Source: Pseudomonadota bacterium
GTDB taxonomy: Bacteria; Pseudomonadota; Gammaproteobacteria; Burkholderiales; Gallionellaceae
Direction of reading: 5' to 3'
DNA: 64,000 nucleotides
Assembly: GCA_021787435.1 (NCBI GenBank)
Contig: JAJYLY010000004.1
Coordinates: 124,001-188,000 of the forward strand
Under the pieces are notes generated by a model. It was not told where the DNA came from and did not search any database. It worked only from the letters and a program-made list of their open reading frames with translations. Positions 25,648 to 35,086 of the stretch are shown here, in pieces. Numbering within the stretch: position 1 is the first letter of the stretch; each line of letters opens with the position of its first letter. Made by a program: the position numbers and the translations under genes.

Positions 25648-27228
25648 TCAGTAATTGTGCGGAACCAAGAGGGTAGGCTCGGGATTGTCCATTGTGTCGG
25701 GATAGTCCAAGCTGTAGTGCAAACCACGGCTCTCGTGGCGCGACAGCGCGCTTTTCACGATCAGGTCTGCATTGGTGACTAGGTTACGCAATTCGAGTAG
25801 GTCTGAGCTGACATGGAAATGCGCATAGTATTCATCGATCTCATGTTGCAGCAGTTGGACGCGGTGCATGGCGCGCTGCAGCCGCTTGTTGGTGCGCACG
25901 ATGCCTACATAGTCCCACATGAAATGACGCAGCTCCGCCCAGTTGTGGGCGATCACGACCTGTTCGTCGGCATCAGTTACTCGGCTGTCATCCCATGCTG
26001 GCAGCGTGCGGCCTGCTTCGCGTGGCTGGCTTAAAATATCACGCGCTGCGGCATCCGCAAAGACTAGGCATTCTAACAATGAATTGCTGGCTAGGCGGTT
26101 TGCGCCGTGCAGTCCGCTGTATGCGGTTTCACCAATGGCGTAGAGGTTCTTGACATCGGTGCGCGCAGCAAGATTCGCCACCACGCCCCCGCAGGTATAG
26201 TGGGCGGCCGGCACGACTGGGATGGGCTCTTGGCTGATGTTGATGCCCAGCGTCAAGCAGCGGGCGAAGATGTTCGGGAAGTGCTCCTGGAGGAATTCGA
26301 CGGACTGATGCGAAATGTCCAGATAGACGCAATCCAGGCCGCCCTTTTTCATTTCATAGTCTATGGCCCTGGCCACGACATCGCGCGGCGCAAGTTCAGC
26401 GCGCTCGTCGTGGGACGGCATGAAGCGCGTCCCATCCGGCAATTTGAGTATCCCTCCTTCGCCGCGCACGGCTTCGCTGATCAGGAACGATTTGGCATGT
26501 GGGTGATAAAGGCAGGTAGGATGAAACTGTATGAACTCCATGTTGGCCACGCGACAACCGGCACGCCATGCCATTGCGATGCCGTCGCCAGTCGATGTAT
26601 CCGGATTGGTGGTGTAAAGATAAACCTTGCCGCTGCCGCCTGTGGCTAAAATGGTGTGCTGTGCGGCAATGGTGACTACCTCGTCGGTTTTTGTATCCAG
26701 TGCATACACGCCATAACAACGCTTGTCGGAAAGCCCGAGCTTTTTTCCGGTGATCAGATCAACCGACATGTATCCTTCCAGCAGAGTGATGTTGGGGTGT
26801 TTCAACACCTTGTCAGACAGGGTCTTCTGCACAGCAAGGCCGGTGGCGTCGGCGGCATGGATGATGCGCCGCCTGTCGTGACCGCCTTCGCGCGTCAAAT
26901 GGTAGCCGGTGTCGCTGGTACTGTCTTCCGTGAACGGAACGCCCTGGGAAACCAGCCAGTTTATCGCCTCTTTGCCGTGCTCGACGACAAAGCGAGTGGC
27001 GGTTTCATCGCAAAGCCCGGCGCCTGCGATCAGCGTGTCGTGAATGTGTGCATCGGGAGTGTCATCCCCAGACAGGACGGCGGCTATGCCGCCTTGTGCC
27101 CAACTGCTCGCGCCGTCCAGCAAGGCTTTTTTGGTGATCAGTCCGATTTTCTGCTGGTCCGCAAGTTTGAGCGCCAGCGTAAGGCCTGCCAGACCACTGC
27201 CGATAATCAAGGTGTCAAATCGCAGCAA
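25648..27228 (-). CDS. nadB: L-aspartate oxidase
   Basis: A 526-residue flavoenzyme that oxidises L-aspartate to iminoaspartate, the first step of de novo NAD synthesis; quinolinate synthase (NadA) uses the product. The FAD dinucleotide loop IIGSGLAGLTLALKLA starts at residue 8. The succinate dehydrogenase-like active-site region follows (GASSWAQGGIAAV, HTILATGGSGKVY, MEFIQFHPTCL), with HYTCGGV and GLHGANRLASNSLLE near the C-terminus. Length is usual for NadB (540). It diverges from rpoE with about 150 bases between the starts. Confidence 0.93.
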   Translation of the reverse strand: MLRFDTLIIGSGLAGLTLALKLADQQKIGLITKKALLDGASSWAQGGIAAVLSGDDTPDAHIHDTLIAGAGLCDETATRFVVEHGKEAINWLVSQGVPFTEDSTSDTGYHLTREGGHDRRRIIHAADATGLAVQKTLSDKVLKHPNITLLEGYMSVDLITGKKLGLSDKRCYGVYALDTKTDEVVTIAAQHTILATGGSGKVYLYTTNPDTSTGDGIAMAWRAGCRVANMEFIQFHPTCLYHPHAKSFLISEAVRGEGGILKLPDGTRFMPSHDERAELAPRDVVARAIDYEMKKGGLDCVYLDISHQSVEFLQEHFPNIFARCLTLGINISQEPIPVVPAAHYTCGGVVANLAARTDVKNLYAIGETAYSGLHGANRLASNSLLECLVFADAAARDILSQPREAGRTLPAWDDSRVTDADEQVVIAHNWAELRHFMWDYVGIVRTNKRLQRAMHRVQLLQHEIDEYYAHFHVSSDLLELRNLVTNADLIVKSALSRHESRGLHYSLDYPDTMDNPEPTLLVPHNY

Positions 27229-27379
27229 TTGGTTTCTCGCTTGATTGCAATGGACGAACTATACCATGTTGTATAAGACCTGAAGTTGCTTCACCAGATG
27301 AATCATCGCATGGAGCGCTGACGAAGTGGGGTTGCAGGGGTTATACTTCGCGCTGCGAAGAATTTTAATCGGAATAGGG

Positions 27380-27979
27380 ATGGGCGACAGGGAAGTAGAT
27401 CAGCAGTTGGTAGAGCGCGTGCAGCGCGGGGATAAGCACGCCTTCGATCTTCTGGTTGCAAAATATCAGCGCAAACTGGGGCGGTTGATCTCCCGCTTTG
27501 TGCGCAATCCGTCCGAGGCGGAAGATGTGACACAGGAAGCCTTTGTCAAGGCATACCGCGCGTTGCCGGGATTCCGTGGTGACAGCGCGTTTTATACCTG
27601 GCTTTATCGCATCGGCATCAATACAGCCAAAAATTACCTGCTGGCCAGCAAGCGACTGCCGCCTTCCAGCACCCCTTTTGACACTGAGGAAGCGGAGTCT
27701 TTTGAAGAAGCCGGGCTTTTGCATGAAGTCAGTACGCCTGAAAATGAACTCATGAGCAAACAGGTTGTCAACACCGTGCAGACAGCTTTGCAACAATTGC
27801 CGGAGGATTTGCGCAGTGCTTTGACGCTGCGGGAGATTGAAGGTTTGAGTTATGAGGAAATTGCAAGCGTGATGAACTGCCCTGTCGGCACGGTGCGATC
27901 GAGAATTTTCAGGGCACGAGAAGCGGTCGCGGAAAAATTGCGTCCGTTGTTGGAAACAAGTCAAGGCAATAGGTGGTGA
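27380..27979 (+). CDS. rpoE: Extracytoplasmic-function sigma factor RpoE (AlgU)
   Basis: A 199-residue ECF sigma factor that directs the envelope-stress regulon. Region 2 (about 10-95) contains AFDLLVAKYQRKLGRLISRF and DVTQEAFVKAYRALPGFRGD. Region 4 (about 130-190) contains LPEDLRSALTLREIEGLSYEEIA and the helix-turn-helix CPVGTVRSRIFRARE. The frame is open upstream, but the ATG at 27380 (MGDREVDQQL) gives the standard N-terminus. The downstream order rseA-rseB-rseC-mucD matches algU-mucABCD of Pseudomonas. Its stop overlaps possible GTG starts of rseA. Confidence 0.93.
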   Translation: MGDREVDQQLVERVQRGDKHAFDLLVAKYQRKLGRLISRFVRNPSEAEDVTQEAFVKAYRALPGFRGDSAFYTWLYRIGINTAKNYLLASKRLPPSSTPFDTEEAESFEEAGLLHEVSTPENELMSKQVVNTVQTALQQLPEDLRSALTLREIEGLSYEEIASVMNCPVGTVRSRIFRAREAVAEKLRPLLETSQGNRW

Positions 27980-27981
27980 AA

Positions 27982-28482
27982 ATGAAACATGAAATCTCGG
28001 CACTGATGGATGGCGAATTGTTCGAGGATGAGGCGGAAATCCTTTTTGGTCAAATCAAGCGCGATCCGGGTATATGCAGCGATTGGGCCGTTTATCACCT
28101 GATAGGTGATGTGCTGCGTCAGCCTGATTCTATCCATCGCGACATGACTGAGCGTATCAGCGAGCGATTGCGCAATGAGGCGACTGTGCTGGCGCCGCGA
28201 AGCAGGGCGTTGAAACAGAAGGTGCGGGTATTTGCGCTTTCCGCTGCAGCATCGTTGATGGCGGTCAGCATGGTCGCCTGGATGACGATGCAGATCAGTC
28301 CTGAAACAGCGCCGCAACTGGCGATGCAGCAAGCGAGCATGCGCCCGGTCAACCTGCAGATACAGCCTGCGGCCAACGATTACCTAATGGCTCATCAAGA
28401 ATTTTCTCCTAGCAACGACATGAATGGCGGCGCCTCCTATATACATACGGTCACCTATAGCCCGGAGGAAAAGTCTCAATGA
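27982..28482 (+). CDS. rseA: Anti-sigma-E factor RseA (MucA)
   Basis: A 166-residue single-pass membrane protein that holds sigma-E at the inner membrane. The N-terminal cytoplasmic domain (EISALMDGELFEDEAE, WAVYHLIGDVLR) is the RseA sigma-binding fold. A TM helix lies near 80-100 (VFALSAAASLMAVSMVAWM), and the periplasmic part runs to residue 166. The ATG at 27982 is chosen over GTG codons at 27973 and 27976 because AGGTGG stands five bases away. In stress the periplasmic part is cut by a DegS-type protease; none is encoded in this cluster apart from the MucD/DegQ-type enzyme. Confidence 0.86.
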   Translation: MKHEISALMDGELFEDEAEILFGQIKRDPGICSDWAVYHLIGDVLRQPDSIHRDMTERISERLRNEATVLAPRSRALKQKVRVFALSAAASLMAVSMVAWMTMQISPETAPQLAMQQASMRPVNLQIQPAANDYLMAHQEFSPSNDMNGGASYIHTVTYSPEEKSQ

Positions 28483-29435
28483 AGGCATGGGTTGGATTTT
28501 GCGGCTTGCTGCTGACTTTCAATGTCAGCGCAGCCGGCGGGCAGTCTACACTTGATTTGCTTAAAGCCATTGCATTTGCAGGCCACCAGACGGATTACAG
28601 CGGTATCTTCGTTTACCAGTATGGCAATCATGTCGAGACATCGAGAATTTTCCACATCGTTGATGCGAATGGCGAGTATGAAAAGCTCGAGAGCCTTGAT
28701 GGACCCAAGCGTGAAATCATCCGCCATCATGGGCAGGTCTGGTGTTACAGTCAGCATCAGATGGTACAGGTGGAAAGTCAGCAGGGAAAAGGCAAATTCC
28801 CCATGTTGCTGCCGGATCAGTTGTCTGCATTGAGTGAAAATTACAATGTCAAGGAGCTGGGCGCAGATAGGGTGGCAGGATATGAAACCCGGGTATTGCT
28901 GTTGTACCCGAGGGACAAGCTGCGCTATTCGCGCAAAATCTGGGTGGATATGAATACCGGATTGCTGCTCAAGTCTGCCGTGTTGAATGACAAGAACCAG
29001 ATCGTGGAGCAATATGCATTTACCGAATTGAAAGTAGGCAAGGATGCGGACAGGGCTTGGGTTTATTCCAGCGAGGTCAAAAACTTGCCTGGAATGAGTC
29101 AGCAGGACTCGAGTAAGGTTGTGGCTGTTGTGAACAGCGGTTGGGTGGTGGATGCGCTGCCAGCTGGTTTCAAGAAAACGACGGAGTTGATACGCCCCAT
29201 GCATGGCAATCATGCGCCGGTGACGCAGCTCGTGTTTTCTGATGGCTTGAGCGCGATATCCGTTTTTGTAGAGCCAGTTGGCCCAGGCGAAGATGAAAAC
29301 GAGGGTTTGTCGAGTCGGGGCGCGCTCAATCTTTATCACAAGGTCGTGGACAATCATGTGTACCATGTGGTTGGCGAGGTGCCGCCTATCACGGTAATAC
29401 AGGTTCTCAATTCTATAAGATACAACGGAAAATAA
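28479..29435 (+). CDS. rseB: Periplasmic sigma-E regulator RseB (MucB)
   Basis: A 318-residue periplasmic protein with a signal peptide (about 1-19, VGFCGLLLTFNVSA) and the two-domain MucB/RseB fold. The LolA-like N-terminal domain includes FVYQYGNHVETSRI and RHHGQVWCYS, and a smaller C-terminal domain follows. It binds RseA and protects it from cleavage, and is displaced by mislocalised lipopolysaccharide. The ATG overlaps the rseA stop (ATGA), and its TAA overlaps the rseC start. Confidence 0.9.
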   Translation: MKAWVGFCGLLLTFNVSAAGGQSTLDLLKAIAFAGHQTDYSGIFVYQYGNHVETSRIFHIVDANGEYEKLESLDGPKREIIRHHGQVWCYSQHQMVQVESQQGKGKFPMLLPDQLSALSENYNVKELGADRVAGYETRVLLLYPRDKLRYSRKIWVDMNTGLLLKSAVLNDKNQIVEQYAFTELKVGKDADRAWVYSSEVKNLPGMSQQDSSKVVAVVNSGWVVDALPAGFKKTTELIRPMHGNHAPVTQLVFSDGLSAISVFVEPVGPGEDENEGLSSRGALNLYHKVVDNHVYHVVGEVPPITVIQVLNSIRYNGK

Positions 29436-29848
29436 TGCTGGAGTCAAGAGCAGTAGTGGTGCAGTCCGATACTTTTACTGCCGAGGTAGTGGGCAGCGGT
29501 GGCAACGGCTGTTCGGCCTGCGATGGCAAGGGTTGCGGTTCGAAAAAGCTGACTCAGTTGTTTTGCAGCAAGCCGCGCCAGTTCAAGGTGGACAATCGTA
29601 TTCATGCCAGCGTGGGGGATGAGGTGATCGTCTGCGTCCCTGATGGCGCTTTGTTGCGCGGCGTCGGTCTCGTTTATTTGCTGCCTCTGGTATTTTTGTT
29701 TTCAGGCGCCGCACTGGCAGGAGAGAGCGATGTTCATGCGGCTATTGGCGCGCTATCAGGACTTGTGATCGGCTTTGCGCTGGCGAGACGGATGTCTTTG
29801 CGCAGCCGCAGCAACCAACCCTATATTGCAAGGCTGGTGCGCGAATAG
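29435..29848 (+). CDS. rseC: RseC/MucC membrane protein
   Basis: A 137-residue RseC/MucC family protein. The N-terminal cytoplasmic part has the Cys cluster CSACDGKGCGSKK, then GDEVIVCVPDGALLRG. Two TM helices follow (about 82-102 and 108-125), and the tail is basic. In E. coli RseC is linked to the SoxR-reducing system and to electron transfer; the sigma-E role is minor. Its ATG overlaps the rseB stop (TAATG). Confidence 0.86.
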   Translation: MLESRAVVVQSDTFTAEVVGSGGNGCSACDGKGCGSKKLTQLFCSKPRQFKVDNRIHASVGDEVIVCVPDGALLRGVGLVYLLPLVFLFSGAALAGESDVHAAIGALSGLVIGFALARRMSLRSRSNQPYIARLVRE

Positions 29849-29878
29849 ATTGGGATTTTTTACAATGAGGAGGCATGC

Positions 29879-31264
29879 ATGCTGAAAAAGTTTATCAACA
29901 TCATTCTATTCTCTGCGGCATTCGTATCGATGGCGTTTGCTGGCGAGTTGCCCGATTTTAGCGCGCTGGTCGAAAAACAGGGTCCTGCGGTGGTCAACAT
30001 CAGCACCACGCAGCACCTATCCCAAGCGGTGTCCGGCATTCCAGAGGATGATCCTTTTTTTGAGTTTTTCAGGCGTTTTGCGCCGCTCGAGCCGCGCGAT
30101 CAGGAGACTCATTCGTTGGGTTCCGGATTTATCCTGAGTTCGGATGGTTATATCATGACCAATTCGCATGTCGTGGATCATGCCGACAAAATTACTGTGC
30201 GGCTGACAGACAAACGTGAATTTTCAGCCCGTGTCATTGGCGTGGACAGAAGGACGGATGTGGCTTTGCTCAAGATCGATGCGACCAACTTGCCGAAGGT
30301 GACGGTAGGAGATCCCGGCAAGCTCAAAGTGGGCGAGTGGGTGGTTGCGATCGGTTCTCCTTTCGGCTTTGACAACAGCGTCACGGCAGGCATCGTCAGC
30401 GCTAAAGGACGTTCATTGCCGCAGGATAATTTTGTGCCGTTCATCCAGACCGATGCGGCGATCAACCCGGGCAATTCTGGTGGGCCGCTGTTCAATATGA
30501 ACGGTGAAGTGGTGGGCATCAACTCGCAAATCTATACGCGTTCCGGTGGCTCGATGGGTTTGTCTTTTGCAATACCGATCGATGTCGCTACACAGGTCGC
30601 CGAACAGCTCCGCACCAAGGGGGTGGTGACGCGTGGCCGCATAGGTGTGACGATACAGGAATTGACGCGCCAGCTGGCTGAATCATTCGGCCTTTCCAAA
30701 CCTAATGGTGCACTAGTGAGCAGTGTCGAGAAGGGTGGGCCTGCAGATAAGGCCGGCATAGAGGCCAGCGACGTGATCCTCAAATTCGATGGACAGGTTG
30801 TGACAAACTCCAGCGATCTGCCTCGCATCGTTGCCGCAGCCACACCTGACAGCAAAGCGGTAGTCGATTTGTGGCACAAGGGAGCTGCAAAGCAGGTGAC
30901 CGTAGTCGTTGGCAAGATGCCACAGGACGGCAAGCTTGCAGAAGAGGGCAATCCTTCATCCAGCCAGAACGACGCGATGATCGCAAGGATTGGCGTCGCG
31001 TTAAGCGAGCTGACACAGGAACAGCGGGCGGATTTGGGGATCAAGGGCGGTTTGCTGGTGGAAAGCGTCAAGGGGCAGTCGGCTGTCGCATCCGGGTTGC
31101 AGCGCGGAGATGTGCTGCTGGCGCTGGGCAATGTTCCTTTGAGTTCGTTGAGCCAGTTGAAAGACATCGTTAAGCAGCTGCCCAAGGGGCGCAATGTCGC
31201 ACTCCTAGTGCGCAGAGAGGATGTGGTTTTTTATGTGGCGATCAAGCTTGATGACAGCCGGTGA
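29879..31264 (+). CDS. mucD: Periplasmic serine protease DegQ/MucD (HtrA)
   Basis: A 461-residue HtrA-family protease and chaperone of the periplasm. A signal peptide (1-21) is followed by the trypsin-like domain with triad His97 (MTNSHVVDH), Asp127 (RRTDVALLK) and Ser200 (NPGNSGGPLF). Two PDZ domains follow at about 245-335 and 360-455. It is the last gene of the sigma-E operon, as in algU-mucABCD, and provides the protease that clears misfolded envelope proteins. GAGG lies eight bases before the ATG. Confidence 0.9.
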   Translation: MLKKFINIILFSAAFVSMAFAGELPDFSALVEKQGPAVVNISTTQHLSQAVSGIPEDDPFFEFFRRFAPLEPRDQETHSLGSGFILSSDGYIMTNSHVVDHADKITVRLTDKREFSARVIGVDRRTDVALLKIDATNLPKVTVGDPGKLKVGEWVVAIGSPFGFDNSVTAGIVSAKGRSLPQDNFVPFIQTDAAINPGNSGGPLFNMNGEVVGINSQIYTRSGGSMGLSFAIPIDVATQVAEQLRTKGVVTRGRIGVTIQELTRQLAESFGLSKPNGALVSSVEKGGPADKAGIEASDVILKFDGQVVTNSSDLPRIVAAATPDSKAVVDLWHKGAAKQVTVVVGKMPQDGKLAEEGNPSSSQNDAMIARIGVALSELTQEQRADLGIKGGLLVESVKGQSAVASGLQRGDVLLALGNVPLSSLSQLKDIVKQLPKGRNVALLVRREDVVFYVAIKLDDSR

Positions 31265-31333
31265 GCAGATCTTCTTGCATCACAGTCCTGCATGTGACGC
31301 CTAAATCAGCTAGAATCCGCGCTTTGCGAAAAT

Positions 31334-31365
31334 GCCTGTCAGGATGATTGACGGACAGGCCGTCA
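31334..31365 (+). promoter_or_regulatory. Two mutually exclusive hairpins in the lepA leader
   Basis: GCCTGTC (31334-31340) can pair with GACAGGC (31354-31360), giving a 7-bp stem. Alternatively TGACGG (31349-31354) can pair with CCGTCA (31360-31365), giving a 6-bp stem with a 5-base loop. The two share bases and cannot coexist. The structure ends 13 bases before the lepA ATG and next to its GGAA, so translation could depend on which one forms. A TAGAAT -10-like element lies at 31309-31314. Confidence 0.4.
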
Positions 31366-31378
31366 TTATTGGAATCTC

Positions 31379-33169
31379 ATGCAGCTGATCCGTAACTTTT
31401 CTATCATTGCCCATATCGATCACGGAAAATCGACCCTTGCCGACCGCATCATACATTTATGCGGCGGCCTGTCCGACCGTGAAATGGAAGCGCAGGTGCT
31501 CGACTCGATGGATATCGAACGCGAGCGTGGCATCACCATCAAGGCACAGACCGCAGCGCTCAACTACAAGGCGCGCGACGGGCAGACCTATAATCTGAAT
31601 CTGATAGACACGCCAGGGCACGTGGACTTCTCTTATGAAGTATCGCGCTCCCTGTCAGCCTGCGAAGGCGCGTTGCTGGTGGTGGATGCATCCCAGGGCG
31701 TGGAGGCGCAGACGGTGGCCAATTGCTATACCGCGCTTGATCTGGGTGTGGAAGTCGTGCCGGTGTTGAACAAGATAGACTTGCCTTCGGCAGACCCGGA
31801 CAATGCGATCGAGGAAATCGAAGAAGTCATTGGCATCGAAGCGCACGATGCGGTGCGCTGTTCTGCCAAGACGGGTGAGGGTATAGAAGATGTGCTTGAA
31901 TCTTTGATACTCAAGGTGCCTGCGCCAAAAGGGGATGTCAATGCGCCTTTGCAGGCGCTGATCGTGGATTCTTGGTTCGACAATTATGTCGGTGTGGTGA
32001 TGCTGGTGCGCGTGATGAACGGCACGATCAGGCCCAAGGAGAAGATCCTGTTCATGGCAACCGGTGCGCATCACCTGACTGAACACATCGGCGTGTTTAC
32101 GCCAAAATCCCAGCCCAGAGATTCGTTGAGCGCAGGCGAGGTGGGTTTTGTGATCGCAGGAATCAAGGAATTGAAGGCCGCCCGGGTGGGTGACACCATC
32201 ACGCATCTTGCAAAGCCTGCAGAACATGCGCTGCCCGGATTCAAGGAAGTGCAACCCCAGGTGTTTGCAGGCCTTTTCCCGGTGGAATCGAACCAATATG
32301 AGGCGTTGCGCGACTCCCTCGAAAAATTGAAATTAAATGATGCCGCATTGCAGTATGAACCCGAAGTGTCCCAAGCGCTGGGTTTCGGTTTTCGCTGCGG
32401 CTTTCTTGGACTTTTGCACATGGAAATCGTGCAGGAACGTCTTGAGCGCGAGTTTGACATGGATCTCATCACCACCGCACCCACGGTGATCTATGAGGTG
32501 TTGCTGCGCGACGGCAGCGTGGTGTCCGTGGATAATCCATCCAAGATGCCCGATCCCTCCAAGATCGAAGAGATACGCGAGCCTATCGTGACGGTCAATC
32601 TGTACATGCCGAATGAATATGTCGGCGCCGTGATCACGCTTTGCACGCAGAAACGCGGCACACAGATCAACATCAGCTATCATGGCAAGCAGGTGAAGCT
32701 GATCTATGAAATGCCGATGGCGGAAATCGTGATGGATTTCTTCGATAGGTTGAAATCGGTTTCGCGCGGCTATGCCTCGATGGATTACGAATTCAAGGAG
32801 TACCGCGCGGCGGATGTGGTCAAGGTGGACATGCTGATCAACGGCGACAAGGTCGATGCGCTGGCGGTGATCGTGCATCGCGCCAACAGTCAGTACCGCG
32901 GGCGCGAGGTGGCGGCTAAGATGCGCGAGCTGATTCCGCGTCAGATGTACGATGTGGCGATACAGGCGACCATAGGTTCGAACATCATCGCGCGCGAGAA
33001 TGTGAAGGCGATGCGCAAGAACGTGCTTGCCAAGTGTTACGGCGGCGACATTTCGCGCAAGAAGAAGCTGCTGGAGAAACAGAAGGCGGGCAAGAAGCGC
33101 ATGAAGCAGGTGGGCAATGTGGAGATTCCACAGGAAGCTTTTCTGGCCATCCTGCGTGTGGATGACTGA
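31379..33169 (+). CDS. lepA: Elongation factor 4 (LepA)
   Basis: A 596-residue translational GTPase that acts on stalled or initiating ribosomes. The G domain (1-190) shows [10 protein letters not shown], the switch segment [22 protein letters not shown] and SAKTGEGIE. Domains resembling EF-G II, III and V follow, then the LepA-specific C-terminal domain (from about 480) ending in the basic [16 protein letters not shown] stretch. Length equals the E. coli protein (599). The lepA-lepB-rnc-era order is conserved. Confidence 0.95.
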   Translation: MQLIRNFSIIAHIDHGKSTLADRIIHLCGGLSDREMEAQVLDSMDIERERGITIKAQTAALNYKARDGQTYNLNLIDTPGHVDFSYEVSRSLSACEGALLVVDASQGVEAQTVANCYTALDLGVEVVPVLNKIDLPSADPDNAIEEIEEVIGIEAHDAVRCSAKTGEGIEDVLESLILKVPAPKGDVNAPLQALIVDSWFDNYVGVVMLVRVMNGTIRPKEKILFMATGAHHLTEHIGVFTPKSQPRDSLSAGEVGFVIAGIKELKAARVGDTITHLAKPAEHALPGFKEVQPQVFAGLFPVESNQYEALRDSLEKLKLNDAALQYEPEVSQALGFGFRCGFLGLLHMEIVQERLEREFDMDLITTAPTVIYEVLLRDGSVVSVDNPSKMPDPSKIEEIREPIVTVNLYMPNEYVGAVITLCTQKRGTQINISYHGKQVKLIYEMPMAEIVMDFFDRLKSVSRGYASMDYEFKEYRAADVVKVDMLINGDKVDALAVIVHRANSQYRGREVAAKMRELIPRQMYDVAIQATIGSNIIARENVKAMRKNVLAKCYGGDISRKKKLLEKQKAGKKRMKQVGNVEIPQEAFLAILRVDD

Positions 33170-33224
33170 TTGCCTTGTGCGTTAAAATGGTTTTGTTTAT
33201 AGATGTCTGGTATAGGGAATAAAA

Positions 33225-34025
33225 ATGGATTTTTCTTTGATCATGTTTGTGCTGCTGCTGGTGACGGGTAGCATCTGGTTGCTGGACAAGTTTGTTCTGG
33301 AAAAAAGTCGCGCCAGCGGTGTGGCCGATCCTTGGTGGGTCGAATATGCAAAGAGCTTCTTTCCTGTGATCCTGATCGTATTCTGCATCCGCTCGTTTCT
33401 GGTCGAGCCGTTCAAGATCCCGTCCGGTTCGATGATTCCGACCCTGCAAGTCGGGGATTTCATACTGGTGAACAAATATACCTATGGCATCAGATTGCCG
33501 ATCATTGACCAGAAAATCATCCAGATTAACAACCCGCAGCGCGGTGATGTGATGGTGTTCCACTACCCTGAAAATCCCTCGGTTGACTATATCAAGCGCG
33601 TGGTCGGTGTGCCAGGAGATATCATAGAATACAGAAATAAGCATCTCATCATCAACGGAAAAGAACAGCTGCAACAGCCCGAGGGTGATTATAATTACGT
33701 CGAAAGTGGACTGAATTTTGTGCATACTGAAAGACTTTCCGAGATGCTGGGAAAAAGGCGCCACGATATTTTGATCAACCCGGATATGCCCAATGTGCAT
33801 CTGGGTTCGGTTGCGGATTTTCCGGGGCGGGAGAACTGCAGTTATGACGATAATTCTGTGCGCTGCAAGGTGCCTGCGGGAAATTACTTCATGATGGGCG
33901 ACAATCGCGACAACAGCCGCGACAGCCGTTATTGGGGTTTTGTGCCGGACAAGGAAATCGTCGGCAAGGCATTTTTTATATGGATGAATTTTTCTGATCT
34001 GAAACGAATTGGCCTGTCCATTTAA
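33225..34025 (+). CDS. lepB: Signal peptidase I
   Basis: A 266-residue inner-membrane peptidase that removes Sec and Tat signal peptides. Two TM helices lie at about 3-21 and 46-60. The catalytic Ser69 is in IPSGSMIPTL, the general base Lys124 in DYIKRVVGVPGD, and box E GDNRDNSRDSRYWGFV is near residue 225. A 55-base gap separates it from lepA. A short DUF4845 gene follows 16 bases downstream. Confidence 0.94.
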   Translation: MDFSLIMFVLLLVTGSIWLLDKFVLEKSRASGVADPWWVEYAKSFFPVILIVFCIRSFLVEPFKIPSGSMIPTLQVGDFILVNKYTYGIRLPIIDQKIIQINNPQRGDVMVFHYPENPSVDYIKRVVGVPGDIIEYRNKHLIINGKEQLQQPEGDYNYVESGLNFVHTERLSEMLGKRRHDILINPDMPNVHLGSVADFPGRENCSYDDNSVRCKVPAGNYFMMGDNRDNSRDSRYWGFVPDKEIVGKAFFIWMNFSDLKRIGLSI

Positions 34026-34041
34026 TACAAAAAGGAACAGT

Positions 34042-34416
34042 ATGAACATATCGAAACCCAGCATTCAGCGCGGCATCACGCTCTCAGGTTTGATCGCAGG
34101 CGCATTTGTTCTGGTGCTAGTTGTATCCACCGGTTTGAAACTGATTCCCGCATACATAGAAAACGCAGAGATACAGAAAGTGTTTAACGAGGTTTCCAAC
34201 GATCCTGCCATGCAAAAAGCTTCTTTGAGCGATATACGCCTGTCTTATGCCAGGCGCGCCTCGATCGACAATATTCAGGCGATCAAACTAGATGACATCG
34301 ATGTCGACACGAGTTCAGGAAAACCGGTTTTGAGCGCGAGTTACTTTGTCAAAATTCCGCTTGCGGGCAACATCAGTTTTTATCTTGATTTCAATCCTGT
34401 CAGTGGGAAAGGTTAA
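34042..34416 (+). CDS. DUF4845 single-pass membrane protein
   Basis: A 124-residue protein of the DUF4845 family, found between lepB and rnc in beta- and gammaproteobacteria. A short basic cytoplasmic start (NISKPSIQRGITLSG) resembles a type IV pilin-like leader region. One TM helix (LIAGAFVLVLVVSTGLKLIP) follows, then a periplasmic part. Its function is unknown. The ATG at 34042 has AAGGA at a good distance. Its 3' end overlaps the rnc start by 14 bases. Confidence 0.82.
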   Translation: MNISKPSIQRGITLSGLIAGAFVLVLVVSTGLKLIPAYIENAEIQKVFNEVSNDPAMQKASLSDIRLSYARRASIDNIQAIKLDDIDVDTSSGKPVLSASYFVKIPLAGNISFYLDFNPVSGKG

Positions 34417-35086
34417 CGAAAATCTGTGCCGGCAGCTGGGACATGCATTCAAGGATGCAAGGCTGCTTGAGCGCGCACTGACGCATCGCAGTTATGCGCC
34501 TGAGCATTACGAAAGGCTGGAATTTCTGGGAGACAGCATTTTAGGCTGTGTGATCGCTAAATATCTGTATGGCGAGTTTCCAGGCATGAGCGAGGGGGAG
34601 TTGTCCAGATTGAGGTCCAATCTGGTCAAGGAGTCTACGCTGGTGCTGTTTGCCGAGCAACTCGAGCTCGGGCGCCAGTTGAAGCTGGGCGAGGGCGAGC
34701 GCAAGAGCGGCGGTTTTCGCAGGCCCTCGATACTGGCGGATGCGGTAGAGGCGTTGATAGGTGCGGTATTCTTGGATGGCGGATTTTCCTCGGCCGAGCA
34801 GGCCGTGCTGAACCTGTTTGTACCCTATCTTGCCAAGGTGGACATCAGGACGCTGGGCAAGGATGCCAAGACGCTGTTGCAAGAATATTTGCAGGGGCGT
34901 CACCTTGCGCTGCCGGATTACAGCGTGACCGATACGCAGGGTGTTGCGCACGAGCAATTGTTCCAGGTTGAATGCGCGATACCCGCGCTCAAAATCGTCA
35001 CGCAGGGGGCTGGCAGCAGCCGCCGCAATGCCGAACAGCAGGCAGCCCTTGCTGCTTACCAACTGATTGGGAAGAAAAATGAATGA
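34403..35086 (+). CDS. rnc: Ribonuclease III
   Basis: A 227-residue double-strand-specific endoribonuclease that processes rRNA precursors and other structured RNAs. The signature [12 protein letters not shown] is at about residues 34-45, with the second acidic patch in [15 protein letters not shown], and a dsRNA-binding domain fills the C-terminus ([26 protein letters not shown]). No ATG fits. The GTG at 34403 within the end of the DUF4845 gene gives the usual length (E. coli 226) and is taken as start, though no strong ribosome-binding site precedes it. Confidence 0.9.
   Translation: MGKVNENLCRQLGHAFKDARLLERALTHRSYAPEHYERLEFLGDSILGCVIAKYLYGEFPGMSEGELSRLRSNLVKESTLVLFAEQLELGRQLKLGEGERKSGGFRRPSILADAVEALIGAVFLDGGFSSAEQAVLNLFVPYLAKVDIRTLGKDAKTLLQEYLQGRHLALPDYSVTDTQGVAHEQLFQVECAIPALKIVTQGAGSSRRNAEQQAALAAYQLIGKKNE

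Noticed and set aside
32970..32990. GGTTCGAAC resembling a tRNA T-arm
   Set aside because: It lies inside lepA, and no acceptor or anticodon stems can be drawn around it.
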